NCBI GenBank assembly: GCA_021794525.1
Contig: JAJYQP010000006.1
Span: 33,414 to 97,413, forward strand
DNA from: Pseudomonadota bacterium
Lineage (GTDB): Bacteria; Pseudomonadota; Alphaproteobacteria; Sphingomonadales; Sphingomonadaceae
Length of the DNA stretch: 64,000 nt
Direction of reading: 5' to 3'
Both the position numbers and the translations under genes were made by a program. How positions within the stretch are numbered: the stretch's first letter is position 1; each line of letters starts with the position of its first letter. Positions 42,126-50,839 of this stretch are shown one piece after another. The notes beneath the pieces are model-generated. The model was not told where the DNA came from. It ran no database searches and saw only the letters and a list, made by a program, of their open reading frames with translations.

Positions 42126-42207
42126 CGTCATTCCCGCGAAGGCGGGAATCTATTTCGCTCCTCCCGTGACGGCGCTGACTGGATCCCCGCCTTCGCGGGG
42201 ATGACGG
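42126..42207. repeat. intergenic inverted repeat, family A (copy 3)
   Basis: CGTCATTCCCGCGAAGGCGGG at 42126 is complementary to CCCGCCTTCGCGGGGATGACG ending at 42206. This is the clearest copy of the family also found at 4511-4591 and 34821-34890. It lies between the HIT-protein gene and ybgC. Confidence 0.85.
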
Positions 42208-42379
42208 AAAGACAGAAGTCGACCTGACTAGCGACGGCGATCGGAGGGCTGGCTCGGGAGGACGAAGCTGGAATGATACAATGGCCGGCCTCAACCCACC
42301 TTTCATACCCAGAAACGACGCGGCTCGTCGCTCTCCCTGCTTGCCCCCCGACTCGCCGCTGGGCTAGGCGGGCCACCAC

Positions 42380-42835
42380 ATGACCATGCCCAACCCCCCA
42401 GACGGCATTATCGAGGGCGCGCGCCACCTCTACGCGGTGCGCGCCTATTACGAGGACACCGACCTTTCGGGCATCGTCTATCACGCCAACTATCTGCGCT
42501 GGTTCGAACGCGCGCGCAGCGACCTGCTGCGCCGCCTCGGCATCGACCAGCGTGCCGCGGTGGAGAGCGGGGACGGGGCTTACGCCGTCAGCGAGCTGGC
42601 GCTGCGCTACCTGCGGCCGGCGCGGCTCGACGACGACGTGCTGATCGAGACCCGCTGCACCGAGCTCGGCGCGGCGAGCTGCCGCATGGCCCAGCGCGCC
42701 AGCCGCGACGGGGAGACCCTGGTCGAGGCGACCCTGCGCGTCGGCTTCATCACGCCCGAATGCCGCCCGCGCCGCCAGCCCGCCGAATGGCGAGCCGCCT
42801 TTGCCGACTTCATGAAAGAGGCCGAAACCGCATGA
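42380..42835 (+). CDS. ybgC: YbgC/FadM-family acyl-CoA thioesterase of the Tol-Pal operon
   Basis: A 151-residue hotdog-fold thioesterase. It shows the 4HBT hallmark YYEDTDLSGIVYHANYLRWFERARSDLLR, with the catalytic Asp in EDTD. As in most proteobacteria it heads the tol-pal cluster; here its stop overlaps the tolQ ATG by 4 bases. A second in-frame ATG at 42386 is possible. YbgC acts on short acyl-CoA and is linked to phospholipid metabolism, but its Tol connection is only partly understood. Confidence 0.92.
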   Translation: MTMPNPPDGIIEGARHLYAVRAYYEDTDLSGIVYHANYLRWFERARSDLLRRLGIDQRAAVESGDGAYAVSELALRYLRPARLDDDVLIETRCTELGAASCRMAQRASRDGETLVEATLRVGFITPECRPRRQPAEWRAAFADFMKEAETA

Positions 42836-43533
42836 CCACGCTCGATCTTCTCGCCGCCGCCGGGGCGCCGACCCGGCTCGATCCGGTGCGCCTGTTCATG
42901 GACGCGGACATCGTCGTGAAGCTGGTGATGGCGGGCCTGCTGCTGGCGAGCGTCTGGACCTGGGCGATCATCGTCTCCTTCGCGCTGCGGATGAGCGGGA
43001 TTGGACGCCGCACCGGCGCCTACGAGGAGGATTTCTGGCAGGCCGAGGATTTCGACGCCTTCGCCCGGCAGAAGGGCAATGGCGAGCTGCCGCCGGGCCG
43101 CGTCGCGCGCGCGGGGGTCGCCGAATGGCGCCATTCGGTGAAGGGGGGAATCAGGGACCGCGAGGGCACCCGCCAGCGCCTCGCCGCGGTGATGGAAAGC
43201 CAGGTCGCGCAGGAAGCGGACGAGCTGGCCGAGCGGCTGAACTTCCTCGCCACGGTCGGCTCGGTCGCGCCCTTCGTCGGGCTGTTCGGCACCGTCTGGG
43301 GCATCATGAACAGCTTCTTCCAGATCGGGCAGCAGGAAAGCTCCAGCCTGGCGGTGGTGGCGCCCGGCATTTCGGAGGCGCTGTTCGCCACCGCGATCGG
43401 GCTCTTCGCCGCGATCCCCGCGGTCATCGCCTACAACCGCTTCAGCCATGCGGTGAACCGCTACGAGAGCCGGCTGCAACGCTTCGCCGACCGGCTGCAC
43501 GCCAGCTTCAGCCGCCAGCTGGAGGCGCAATGA
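42832..43533 (+). CDS. tolQ: Tol-Pal system protein TolQ
   Basis: A 233-residue inner-membrane proton-channel subunit. The first membrane helix is VVKLVMAGLLLASVWTWAIIV, the cytoplasmic loop is long, and the second and third helices contain LNFLATVGSVAPFVGLFGTVWGIMNSF and GISEALFATAIGLFAAIPAVIAYN, the conserved TolQ/ExbB/MotA signature. It assembles with TolR and TolA to power outer-membrane constriction at division. The ATG overlaps the ybgC stop. Its own stop overlaps the ATG of a 31-codon bridging frame formed in a palindromic repeat. Confidence 0.96.
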   Translation: MTTLDLLAAAGAPTRLDPVRLFMDADIVVKLVMAGLLLASVWTWAIIVSFALRMSGIGRRTGAYEEDFWQAEDFDAFARQKGNGELPPGRVARAGVAEWRHSVKGGIRDREGTRQRLAAVMESQVAQEADELAERLNFLATVGSVAPFVGLFGTVWGIMNSFFQIGQQESSSLAVVAPGISEALFATAIGLFAAIPAVIAYNRFSHAVNRYESRLQRFADRLHASFSRQLEAQ

Positions 43534-43625
43534 CCCGCCAGTTTAATCCGTTCGTGTCGAGCGAAGTCGAGACACGGGGCGCGGGACATCTCGACTTCGC
43601 TCGATGCGAACGGGAGGGCTGCTGA
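43530..43625 (+). other. 31-codon bridging ORF created by a palindrome between tolQ and tolR
   Basis: An ATG overlapping the tolQ stop (ATGA) opens a frame MTRQFNPFVSSEVETRGAG and so on for 31 codons, ending in TGA directly before the tolR ATG. It is made almost wholly of repeat sequence. It is not a recognisable protein; its likely relevance is that ribosomes can pass from tolQ through it to tolR without leaving the message. Confidence 0.35.
43549..43612 (+). repeat. inverted repeat between tolQ and tolR (family C)
   Basis: Left arm 43549-43572 and right arm 43589-43612 (24 bases each) pair at 22 of 24 positions; the core of the right arm is TCTCGACTTCGCTCGATG. The sequence following the right arm contains GGGAGG, the likely ribosome site of tolR. 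The GTGTCGAGCGAAGTCGAGA type of arm is a common sphingomonad intergenic repeat. Confidence 0.85.
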
Positions 43626-44069
<444 letters not shown>

Positions 44070-44073
44070 CGAT

Positions 44074-44838
44074 ATGGCGATGGTGGCAGGCCTCAAGCGC
44101 GAAGAACGCATCGGTCTCGCAGTCGCGCTCGGGCTGCACCTCGTGCTCGTGCTCGCCTTCCTGTTCCAGCCCAAGACCCGCACCGATATCGCGCCTGAGC
44201 AGCGCATGACGGTAAACCTTGCGAGCGAGGTCGGGCTGGAAGCCGCCGCGCCTGTGCCGGTACCCGAAAGCCGCGCGGCGATTGCGCCGGTGCGGTCGGA
44301 GGAACCCGGTCCCGAGCCGGTCGTGCAGCCCGCGGTCCTGCCGAAGCCCGCTTCGCCCACCACCTCGAACCGCGCCCCCGCCAAGCCCGCGCAGGTCAGG
44401 CCCGCGCCGCCGAAACCCGCGCCGAAGAAGGGCGGCGGGCAGCTCGTGGGCGACAATTTCCTCGCCGGAATGGGCGGATCGACCAGCACTAAAGAGACCC
44501 GCGCGCCTGCCAGCGCCATCGGCGCTAGCGAGCGAGCCTCGCTGCTCCAGGCCATCGTGCGCGAGGTGAAACCGCGCTGGCAGCCGCCCAGCGGCCCGGA
44601 CGTCGACCTGATCGTCAGCAAGGTGCGCTTCCGCCTCAATCGCGACGGCAGCCTCGATGGGCGTCCCCAGCTTGTCAGCCAACGCGGTGTCAACGATACC
44701 AATCGCACGCAGGCCGGTCGCCATGGCGAACAGGCCATCCGCGCCGTGCAACTGGCCGCCCCGTTCGACTTGCCCGAGGCGCTTTATGCTGGTTGGAAGA
44801 CCGTGACACTCGATTTCGACTGGAAGCTTTCGCAATGA
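44074..44838 (+). CDS. tolA: TolA-like energy transducer
   Basis: A 254-residue protein with a single N-terminal membrane helix (RIGLAVALGLHLVLVLAFLF), a Pro/Ala/Lys-rich periplasmic spacer (about 65-130, e.g. AKPAQVRPAPPKPAPKKGG) and a C-terminal globular domain. The LLQAIVREVKPRWQPPSGPDVDLIVSKVRFRLNRDGSL stretch is the TolA/TonB C-terminal type. Position between tolR and tolB supports TolA rather than TonB. It ends four bases inside the tolB start (overlap ATGA). Confidence 0.92.
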   Translation: MAMVAGLKREERIGLAVALGLHLVLVLAFLFQPKTRTDIAPEQRMTVNLASEVGLEAAAPVPVPESRAAIAPVRSEEPGPEPVVQPAVLPKPASPTTSNRAPAKPAQVRPAPPKPAPKKGGGQLVGDNFLAGMGGSTSTKETRAPASAIGASERASLLQAIVREVKPRWQPPSGPDVDLIVSKVRFRLNRDGSLDGRPQLVSQRGVNDTNRTQAGRHGEQAIRAVQLAAPFDLPEALYAGWKTVTLDFDWKLSQ

Positions 44839-46238
44839 GACATTTGCTCGCAACCGCCCTCATCCTGGTCGCCGCCGCCCCGCTCGCGGCCCAAAGCGCG
44901 GGTCAGAGCCAGAACCAGGACCTCGGCGAGCGCCTGCCGCAGGACGGTGCGGTCCAGACGACCGAGGACGAGGGGCTGTCGGGTTCCGTCAGCTTCGAGG
45001 GGAATCTGGAAGATCTCGGCATCGCGATCCCCGCCTTCGCGACCGACCGCGATGCGCCGACGCCTGCCAACGCGGCCGGAACCGCTGCGCTCGGCACCGA
45101 GATCGCGCGGGTGGTCTATGGCGACCTCAGAAACAACGGCCTCTTCAAGCCGACCGGCCCCGATGCGCTGCCTCGGCCCGCCTATGCCGAGATCGCCACG
45201 CCAAACTATGCCACGTGGGGTAATCGCGGTGCCGATATGCTGGTTCAGGGCTATGTCCGCGCGCAGGGTTCGGGCCAGATCGCGGTCGGGTGCTATCTCT
45301 ACGATACCAAGCTGAATACGCAGCTGGCGCGGCAGGGCTGGCTGGTTACGCCCGGCGAGTGGCGGCGGGCCGCGCACAAATGCGCCGACATGGTCTATTC
45401 GCGCCTATCGGGCGAAAGCCCGTTCTTCGACAGCCGCATCGCCTATATCGCCGAGACCGGCCCGAAGGACAAACGCGTCAAGCGGCTCGCGATCATGGAT
45501 TCGGACGGGGCCAACCACCGCTTCATTACCAGCGGGAAGTCCACCGCGCTCACCCCGCGCTATTCGCCCGATTACAAGAAGCTGAGCTATCTCTCCTACG
45601 TGGACGGCAATCCGCGCATCTACGTCTACGACATCGGCACGGGGCGGCAGACGCTGGTAACGCAGAGCCGCAACCCGACCTTCGCCCCGCGCTGGAGCCC
45701 GGACGGGCGCTACATCCTCTATTCCATGGCCGTCGCGGGCAATACCGACATCTACCGCGTGCCCGCCACGGGCGGGGAGAGCGTACGGCTGACCAGCGGA
45801 CCGGGCATCGACATCGGCGGCAGCTACAGCCCGGACGGCAAGCAGATTGTGTTCGAGAGCGACCGCTCGGGCAGCCAGCAATGCTACGTGATGAACGCTG
45901 ACGGATCGAACCAGCACCGCATCAGCTTCGGCGGTGGGCGCTGCGCGACGCCCGAATGGAGCCCGCGCGGCGACCAGATCGCCTTCACCAATGCCAGCAC
46001 CTTCAACGTGTCGGTGATGAGCCCGAATGGTCAGAACGTGCGTGTGCTGACGCGCGGCTGGCAGGACGAGGCGCCGACCTGGGCGCCCAACGGCCGCATC
46101 ATCCAGTTCTTCCGCTCGAGCCGCGGCAGAGGCGGGGAGGCGTCCCTGTGGCAGGTCGATCTGACCGGCAGGAACGAGCGTCGCCTCTCCACCATCGCGG
46201 GCGCGTCCGACCCTGCGTGGGGACCGATCCTGCCGTGA
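44835..46238 (+). CDS. tolB: Tol-Pal system beta-propeller protein TolB
   Basis: A 467-residue periplasmic protein: signal peptide MRHLLATALILVAAAPLAAQ, N-terminal TolB domain (IAIPAFATDRDAP, DLRNNGLFKP), and a six-bladed beta-propeller with repeated WSPDG/YSPDGK motifs (KKLSYLSYVDGNPRIYVYD, APRWSPDGRYILYS, GSYSPDGKQIVFESDRSG). It links Pal and TolA in the periplasm. The ATG at 44835 overlaps the tolA stop. Confidence 0.96.
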   Translation: MRHLLATALILVAAAPLAAQSAGQSQNQDLGERLPQDGAVQTTEDEGLSGSVSFEGNLEDLGIAIPAFATDRDAPTPANAAGTAALGTEIARVVYGDLRNNGLFKPTGPDALPRPAYAEIATPNYATWGNRGADMLVQGYVRAQGSGQIAVGCYLYDTKLNTQLARQGWLVTPGEWRRAAHKCADMVYSRLSGESPFFDSRIAYIAETGPKDKRVKRLAIMDSDGANHRFITSGKSTALTPRYSPDYKKLSYLSYVDGNPRIYVYDIGTGRQTLVTQSRNPTFAPRWSPDGRYILYSMAVAGNTDIYRVPATGGESVRLTSGPGIDIGGSYSPDGKQIVFESDRSGSQQCYVMNADGSNQHRISFGGGRCATPEWSPRGDQIAFTNASTFNVSVMSPNGQNVRVLTRGWQDEAPTWAPNGRIIQFFRSSRGRGGEASLWQVDLTGRNERRLSTIAGASDPAWGPILP

Positions 46239-46276
46239 GGCGTTACAATTCCACGAAGTTACCAAGGGAGACCCCG

Positions 46277-46789
46277 ATGACGAAATCCGCCCTGTTCCTC
46301 TCCGCCGCCGCCACGCTCGCGCTGGCCGCCTGCGCCAAGAAGCCGCCCGAGCAGCTTCCGCCCGCCCCGCAGGAAACCGCCACCCCCGAGGCCGTCGAAA
46401 CCGGCGCGGCGACCCCCGGCCCGGGCACGCAGGACCACTTCGAAACCGCCGTCGGCGCGGTCAACACCATCGTCTATTTCGATACCGATCAATACGATAT
46501 CGACAGTGAGGACGGCTCGAAGCTGCAGGCGCAGGCGCGCTATTTCGCGCAGTACCCGAACGTCAATTTCACCATCGAAGGCCACGCCGACGAACGCGGC
46601 ACGCGCGAATACAACCTCGCGCTCGGCGAGCGGCGCGCCAATGCGGCGAAGAACTATCTCGTCAGCCTGGGCATCCCGGCGGCACGGATCCGCACCGTCA
46701 GCTATGGCAAGGAACGGCCGGTGGCGCTGGATTCCAGTGAGGCGGCCTGGGCCCAGAACCGTCGCGCAGCGACGGTGGTCATCAACTAG
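46277..46789 (+). CDS. pal: peptidoglycan-associated lipoprotein Pal
   Basis: A 170-residue outer-membrane lipoprotein. The lipobox is LALAAC, followed by a Pro/Glu linker and an OmpA-type peptidoglycan-binding domain: NTIVYFDTDQYDIDSE, IEGHADERGTREYNLALGERRANAAKNYL, with the DAP-binding Asp and Arg in this segment, and RAATVVIN at the end. AAGGGAG precedes the ATG at 46277. Last gene of the tol-pal operon. Confidence 0.97.
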   Translation: MTKSALFLSAAATLALAACAKKPPEQLPPAPQETATPEAVETGAATPGPGTQDHFETAVGAVNTIVYFDTDQYDIDSEDGSKLQAQARYFAQYPNVNFTIEGHADERGTREYNLALGERRANAAKNYLVSLGIPAARIRTVSYGKERPVALDSSEAAWAQNRRAATVVIN

Positions 46790-46938
46790 GCGCTGAAAAG
46801 AACGCTGATAAGGGAGCCGTGCGCAGTGGCGGCGCGGCTCTCGTCGCCGCCCATCGGGCCGCCGAACGCCATCGCGGCGGCCAGCGCCAGCATGGCGATG
46901 GTCGAGATCGCTGCGGAGATGGACAGTTGCCGGCTCAT
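46786..46938 (-). CDS. short hydrophobic ORF, possible small membrane protein
   Basis: A 50-codon frame on the minus strand, MSRQLSISAAISTIAMLALAAAMAFGG then GPMGGDESRAATAHGS, overlapping the end of pal by 4 bases. It encodes one membrane helix or signal peptide and a short polar tail. A GAGG ribosome-site-like sequence precedes the ATG. Small genes of this type often sit downstream of pal in sphingomonads, but without comparison coding status is uncertain. Confidence 0.45.
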   Translation of the reverse strand: MSRQLSISAAISTIAMLALAAAMAFGGPMGGDESRAATAHGSLISVLFSA

Positions 46939-46974
46939 CGGTCGGGGCCTCTAGCGCCAAGGGCTTTACGCTTC

Positions 46975-47002
46975 GTTGCAATGCAACATTTCTGAATGCA
47001 AC
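46975..47002. promoter_or_regulatory. palindromic site GTTGCA-A-TGCAAC with third half-site
   Basis: GTTGCA (46975-46980), a single A, then TGCAAC (46982-46987) form a perfect 13-base palindrome. A further TGCAAC occurs at 46997-47002. They lie between the leftward small ORF (start 46938) and the rightward J-domain gene (start 47071). The arrangement looks like a regulator-binding site; no regulator is known from this window. Confidence 0.4.
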
Positions 47003-47070
47003 GCGTTCCCGAAGCTTGTGCCAACCGCCAGCCTTTCTAGATTGACCGCCATGTTCTCCCGACCAACGCC

Positions 47071-47604
47071 ATGAAAAAGGCCCGCCGCTCCTCCGACTGG
47101 GGCTTCCCCCGCTGGCGCGGTTACGAAGGCGCGCGCGAGGCGGCGCCCGTGCGGCTGTGCGACCGTTACGGCTGCGAGGAAAAGGGCGATTGCCCCGCGC
47201 CCAAGGCGCCCAACAGCCCGGATCGCTGGTATTTCTGCCAGGCCCATGCGGCGGAATACAATGCGCGCTGGGACTATTTCGAGGGCCTCGACAAGGCCGA
47301 GCGCGAAGGTCGCGCCAAGGCCGAGCGGCGCGAGAACTCGGGCTATGCCGAGGCGCAGCATTATGGCTGGGCCGGAAGCGGCGATGGCAGCCGCACCGCC
47401 GACGAAATGCGCGCGCTCGAACTGCTTGGGCTGGAGGCCGATGCCGACATCGGCGCGGTCAAAAAGGCCTTCCGCGAGCGCGCCAAGATCGTCCATCCCG
47501 ACGTTCGCCCCGGTGACGAGGAGGCCGCCAGGAGCTTTCAGGCGCTTTCGCTGGCCTATGAGGTTCTGAAGCAGGCGGAGGAGCGGCGGGAGTGGAAGGG
47601 GTGA
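47071..47604 (+). CDS. J-domain protein
   Basis: A 177-residue DnaJ-like co-chaperone of unusual layout: an N-terminal region with cysteines (LCDRYGCEEKGDCPAPK and WYFCQAH), then a charged linker (EGLDKAEREGRAKAERRENSG), and a C-terminal J domain (ELLGLEADADIGAVKKAFRERAKIVHPDVRPGDEEAARSFQALSLAYEVL) with the HPD motif intact. It would stimulate DnaK-type Hsp70s. The cysteines may bind metal, though spacing does not match the DnaJ zinc finger. An alternative in-frame start upstream was not found. Confidence 0.88.
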   Translation: MKKARRSSDWGFPRWRGYEGAREAAPVRLCDRYGCEEKGDCPAPKAPNSPDRWYFCQAHAAEYNARWDYFEGLDKAEREGRAKAERRENSGYAEAQHYGWAGSGDGSRTADEMRALELLGLEADADIGAVKKAFRERAKIVHPDVRPGDEEAARSFQALSLAYEVLKQAEERREWKG

Positions 47605-47640
47605 TCCATCGATACGCCTGAATCCCGCAATGGTGCAGGA

Positions 47641-47669
47641 TTAACAAAACGTTTCAGGATATTTACGAT
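47641..47669 (+). promoter_or_regulatory. sigma70-like promoter of the PEP-CTERM gene
   Basis: TTAACA (47641-47646) and TACGAT (47664-47669) are spaced by 17 bases in an AT-rich stretch. The expected start is near 47676, giving a leader of about 44 bases that contains a small hairpin (TGACCG/CGGTCA) before the ribosome site GGATTGGGG. Confidence 0.5.
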
Positions 47670-47719
47670 ATCGGGTATCTTCGGACTTGACCGACTCGCG
47701 GTCAGGATTGGGGAAACAT

Positions 47720-48433
47720 ATGTTCAAGACGTTTGCGGCTACCAGCCTTTTTGCCCTCTCGCTGGCGGCGCCTGCCGCGGCTTCGGGCCTGACCGACAAT
47801 TTCGATGCGGAATCGCCGGGCAGCACGATCCTGAACTACAATGGCTTTGCCAATTTCGATGTCGGCAATGGCACGGTGGACCTGCTGTTCGATCCGAACG
47901 GCTTCGGTCTCGCCTGCGCCGGTAGCAGCGGCTCCTGCGTCGATCTCGACGGTTCGACCAGCGACGGCGGGCAGCTGACGACAAAGGCGTTCTACAGCTT
48001 CAACGCCGGCGACAAGGTCACGCTGAGCTTCGATCTCAGCGGCAATATGCGCCAAGGCGGCGATGACGGTTTCTCGGCCGGCTTTACCTTCCAGAATCCG
48101 ATCGACGTTCTCGCCTATACGCTGGGCGGGGGTTACGGTGCCGCTGGGCCGTTCGACTTCTTCAACACGCCAAGCATCGCCACCAGCACGACCATCGGGC
48201 AGGCCAAGCCGTTCACAACCTACTCCCTGTCGTTCACGGCAGGTCAGGCCGGGGCTTTAAAAGCATTCATCGGCACCAGCAGCAACGACAACGTCGGCCC
48301 GATCCTCGACAACTTCGCGCTCACCATCGCAGCCGGCGTGCCGGAGCCGAGCCAGTGGCTTCTGCTGATCCTGGGCTTCGGCGCGGTTGGCGCAACCATG
48401 CGTCGCAAGAGCGCGGCGGTCCGCTACGCCTGA
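47720..48433 (+). CDS. PEPxxW-type (PEP-CTERM) sorting-domain protein
   Basis: A 237-residue exported protein. The ATG at 47720 follows GGGGAAA and starts a signal peptide (MFKTFAATSLFALSLAAPAAAS). The mature part is a beta-rich domain (DNFDAESPGSTILNYNGFANFDV, GDKVTLSFDLSGNMRQGGDD). It ends in VPEPSQWLLLILGFGAVGATMRRK, the sorting signal with PEP motif, one helix and basic tail. Cleavage by an exosortase-like enzyme is expected, though none is in the window. A promoter and terminator flank it, making a single-gene transcript. Confidence 0.92.
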   Translation: MFKTFAATSLFALSLAAPAAASGLTDNFDAESPGSTILNYNGFANFDVGNGTVDLLFDPNGFGLACAGSSGSCVDLDGSTSDGGQLTTKAFYSFNAGDKVTLSFDLSGNMRQGGDDGFSAGFTFQNPIDVLAYTLGGGYGAAGPFDFFNTPSIATSTTIGQAKPFTTYSLSFTAGQAGALKAFIGTSSNDNVGPILDNFALTIAAGVPEPSQWLLLILGFGAVGATMRRKSAAVRYA

Positions 48434-48473
48434 TCCTTTGGCAAGGCCTGGACGGGCCTGCCGCAACTTTTCG

Positions 48474-48510
48474 GATGCCCCGTGCCCGACGGCTCGGGGC
48501 ATCGTTGTCT
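48474..48510 (+). terminator. intrinsic terminator after the PEP-CTERM gene
   Basis: GATGCCCCG (48474-48482) pairs exactly with CGGGGCATC (48495-48503), and GTTGTCT follows. A transcript leaving the PEP-CTERM gene would end here. Confidence 0.7.
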
Positions 48511-48523
48511 TGACGGGGTGCGG

Positions 48524-49417
48524 TCAGATAGCCTTGGCGATCGCCGCGGCCAGTCGATCGCCCAGTTCCCGGCCCTGGTCGGGATAGAGATAGGGTTCGA
48601 TCAACTCCGCCTCCATCACCGCCAGCTCGCCCGAAGGGAGGCGCACCATATCGATCCGCGCATAGGTCGGGGCGGGGAAGGGGCAGGCGGCGAGCACCCC
48701 CCCGGCCTGCGCAAGTTCGGCGGAGGAGGGCGCGAAATCCTCCTCCCGCCCGCCGAACAGCGACTGGATGCGATAGTCGCCCGCGGCCGCGCGCTTGCGC
48801 AAGGCGTGGCTGAAACTGCCGTCGATGAAGATCAGGCTGATCTCGCCTTCCTCCACGATGGCGGGCACGAAGGGCTGGATCATGGCCGCATGGCCCATCC
48901 GCCACCCGTCGACCGGCAGGTCGTCCCGTCCGAAGCGATGCTGGCCCAGCGCGCCGCCACCGATCTGGCGCTTCACCACCACAACGTCGGTGTTAAAATG
49001 ATCGAGCGCGGCGACCACCGCGTCCCGATCCGCGTCCTCCAGCCACAGCGTCGGGATGGCCGGAGCCCCGCGCGCCGCAAGCTCTCGCAGATAGGTCTTC
49101 TCGATGTTCCAGCGCACCACCTCGGGTGTGTTGAGTAGGCGGACACCCGCAGCCACCAGCGCATCGAGCCGTTCGAGGAACTCCGCCGCGCGGTCGAAAT
49201 AGTCCCACGGCGTCCCGATCAGCGCCGCCGCAAACCCGTTGAAGGTGGCGAACGGCGCACGCCAGTCGATCGGCTCGAGCGCCATGCCCCGGCCCGCGAA
49301 GGCGGGGGTGAGCATCTCCACCATCCGGTCATGCTCGAACGCGTCGTCTCGCCGGGTCGGGGAACCCGGCAAGGTGTCGGCGCAGGCGAGATAGGCGATG
49401 CGTGTCAATTTTCCCAT
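48524..49417 (-). CDS. ATP-grasp domain protein (RimK/glutathione-synthetase-like)
   Basis: A 297-residue protein with an ATP-grasp fold: IAYLACADTLPGSPTRRDDAFEHDRM at the N-terminus, TPWDYFDR, the central lysine block VVVKRQIGGGALGQHRF, IQPFVPAIVEEGEISLIFIDG and the metal-binding EAELIEPYLY near the end. Such ligases join carboxylates with amines, but the substrate is not known. The start at 49417 is preferred because the upstream frame lies in repeat DNA. It is leftward, downstream of the cystathionine-synthase-like gene, separated by a palindromic repeat. Confidence 0.82.
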   Translation of the reverse strand: MGKLTRIAYLACADTLPGSPTRRDDAFEHDRMVEMLTPAFAGRGMALEPIDWRAPFATFNGFAAALIGTPWDYFDRAAEFLERLDALVAAGVRLLNTPEVVRWNIEKTYLRELAARGAPAIPTLWLEDADRDAVVAALDHFNTDVVVVKRQIGGGALGQHRFGRDDLPVDGWRMGHAAMIQPFVPAIVEEGEISLIFIDGSFSHALRKRAAAGDYRIQSLFGGREEDFAPSSAELAQAGGVLAACPFPAPTYARIDMVRLPSGELAVMEAELIEPYLYPDQGRELGDRLAAAIAKAI

Positions 49418-49430
49418 TCCCCGTCGGTCC

Positions 49431-49512
49431 GGACCTGATCCGGGCCCAGGCTCCCTTTCTGGCCAGTGCGCAAGAAGCAAGCCTTGCCCCGGGTCAAGCC
49501 CGGGGCGACGAT
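49431..49512. repeat. intergenic inverted repeat, family D
   Basis: The segment has GGACCTGATCCGGGCCC on one side and GCCCCGGGTCAAGCCCGGGGC on the other, each self-complementary. A degenerate relative occurs near 23258-23360. It lies between the leftward genes at 49417 and 49535. Confidence 0.6.
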
Positions 49513-49534
49513 CACCGATCGTTCCAGTTTATGT

Positions 49535-50839
49535 TCAAACCGCTTCCAACGCCTGCGCGAAATCGGCAATCAGGTCGTCGGCGTCTTCGATCCCGATGCT
49601 GATCCGCACCAGATTGTCGCTGATCCCCAGTTCCGCCTTGCGGCTGTCGGGCACCGAGAGATGGGTCATCGATGCCGGGTGGCTCGCCAGCGTCTCGGTC
49701 CCGCCGAGGCTGACCGCCAGCTTGGCAAGCTTGAGGCTGTCGAGGAAGCGGAAGCACTCCGCCTCGCCGCCCTTGAGCAGCAGCGAGAAGGTCGAGCCTG
49801 CGCCCTTGCAGTGGCGATCGTAGATGTCCTGCTGACGCGCGTCCTCGATCATGCCGAGATAGCCGAGGCCGGCGACCTTGGGGTGCTGCTTCAACCAGTT
49901 GCAGATCTTCACCGCGTTCTCACCCGCACGGGTCATCCGCAGTTCGACCGTCTCGAGCGAGCGCAGCAGCATCCAGGCGGTGTTGGGGTCGCAGATGCCG
50001 CCCATGGTGTTGCGGAGCATCCGCACCGGGGTCATCCACTTCTTCGCGCCGGCGATCGAGCCGGCCACGAGGTCGGAATGGCCGCCGACATATTTGGTCA
50101 GCGAATAGACCACGATGTCCGCGCCCTGATCCAGCGGGCGAGCCCACAGGGGACCGAGGAAGGTGTTGTCGATGGCGATGGGGGTGGTGATTTCGTTTGT
50201 GCTACCGCCTTCGGCTGCCTGAGCGCCGCCGCCAAGCACCGCGTCGCGCGCGGCCTTCACCGCCTCGACATCGACCAGCGCATTGGTCGGGTTGGCGGGG
50301 CTTTCGAGATAGATCATGCAGACCTTGCCGCCGTTCGTAGCCGCCTGCGCCTTGGCGCGGGTGAGCGTGTCCTCGATTACCTCGCGCGTCGCCCCGGCGG
50401 GGAAGTCGAGCCAGGTAACCCCGAACTTCGACAGCCATTTCGCCACGAAACCCTCGCTCGCGGCGTAGAGCGGGCCGGAGTGCACGATCACGTCGCCCAG
50501 CGAGGCATAGGTCAGCATCAGCACGCAGATCGCGGTCATGCCGCTGGAAAAGCTCAGCGCTTCCTCCGCCCCGTCCCAGATCGCGAGCCGGTCCTCCAGG
50601 ATTTCCTGGTTCGGGGCGTTGAAGCGCGAATAGACCAGGCCGTCCGCACCGCCCGGCCGCTTGCCGGTGATGCCTTCGAAATGGCGCTTGCCATCGGCGG
50701 CGCTGGGGAAGGCGAAAGTGCTGGTGAGAAAGATCGGCGGCTTGAGGCTGCCTTCCGACAGTACGGGATCGTAGCCGTAGCCCATCATGAGGGTAGAGGG
50801 CTGCAATTCGCGGCCCGCGATCGTGGTGTCCTTGGCCAT
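49535..50839 (-). CDS. cystathionine gamma-synthase family PLP enzyme
   Basis: A 434-residue member of the Cys/Met metabolism PLP family. Sites seen: VYSRFNAPNQEILEDRLAIWDGAEEALSFSSGMTAI, PLYAASEG, LESPANPTNALVDVE, the cofactor lysine in VYSLTKYVGG (Lys249), and LASHPASMTH near the end. Candidate activities are cystathionine synthase/lyase, O-succinylhomoserine sulfhydrylase and methionine gamma-lyase. An extra loop GGGAQAAEGGSTN (202-214) before the PIAIDNTFLGP strand appears repeat-derived. The ATG at 50839 has GGAAGG upstream and replaces the longer open frame. Confidence 0.88.
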   Translation of the reverse strand: MAKDTTIAGRELQPSTLMMGYGYDPVLSEGSLKPPIFLTSTFAFPSAADGKRHFEGITGKRPGGADGLVYSRFNAPNQEILEDRLAIWDGAEEALSFSSGMTAICVLMLTYASLGDVIVHSGPLYAASEGFVAKWLSKFGVTWLDFPAGATREVIEDTLTRAKAQAATNGGKVCMIYLESPANPTNALVDVEAVKAARDAVLGGGAQAAEGGSTNEITTPIAIDNTFLGPLWARPLDQGADIVVYSLTKYVGGHSDLVAGSIAGAKKWMTPVRMLRNTMGGICDPNTAWMLLRSLETVELRMTRAGENAVKICNWLKQHPKVAGLGYLGMIEDARQQDIYDRHCKGAGSTFSLLLKGGEAECFRFLDSLKLAKLAVSLGGTETLASHPASMTHLSVPDSRKAELGISDNLVRISIGIEDADDLIADFAQALEAV

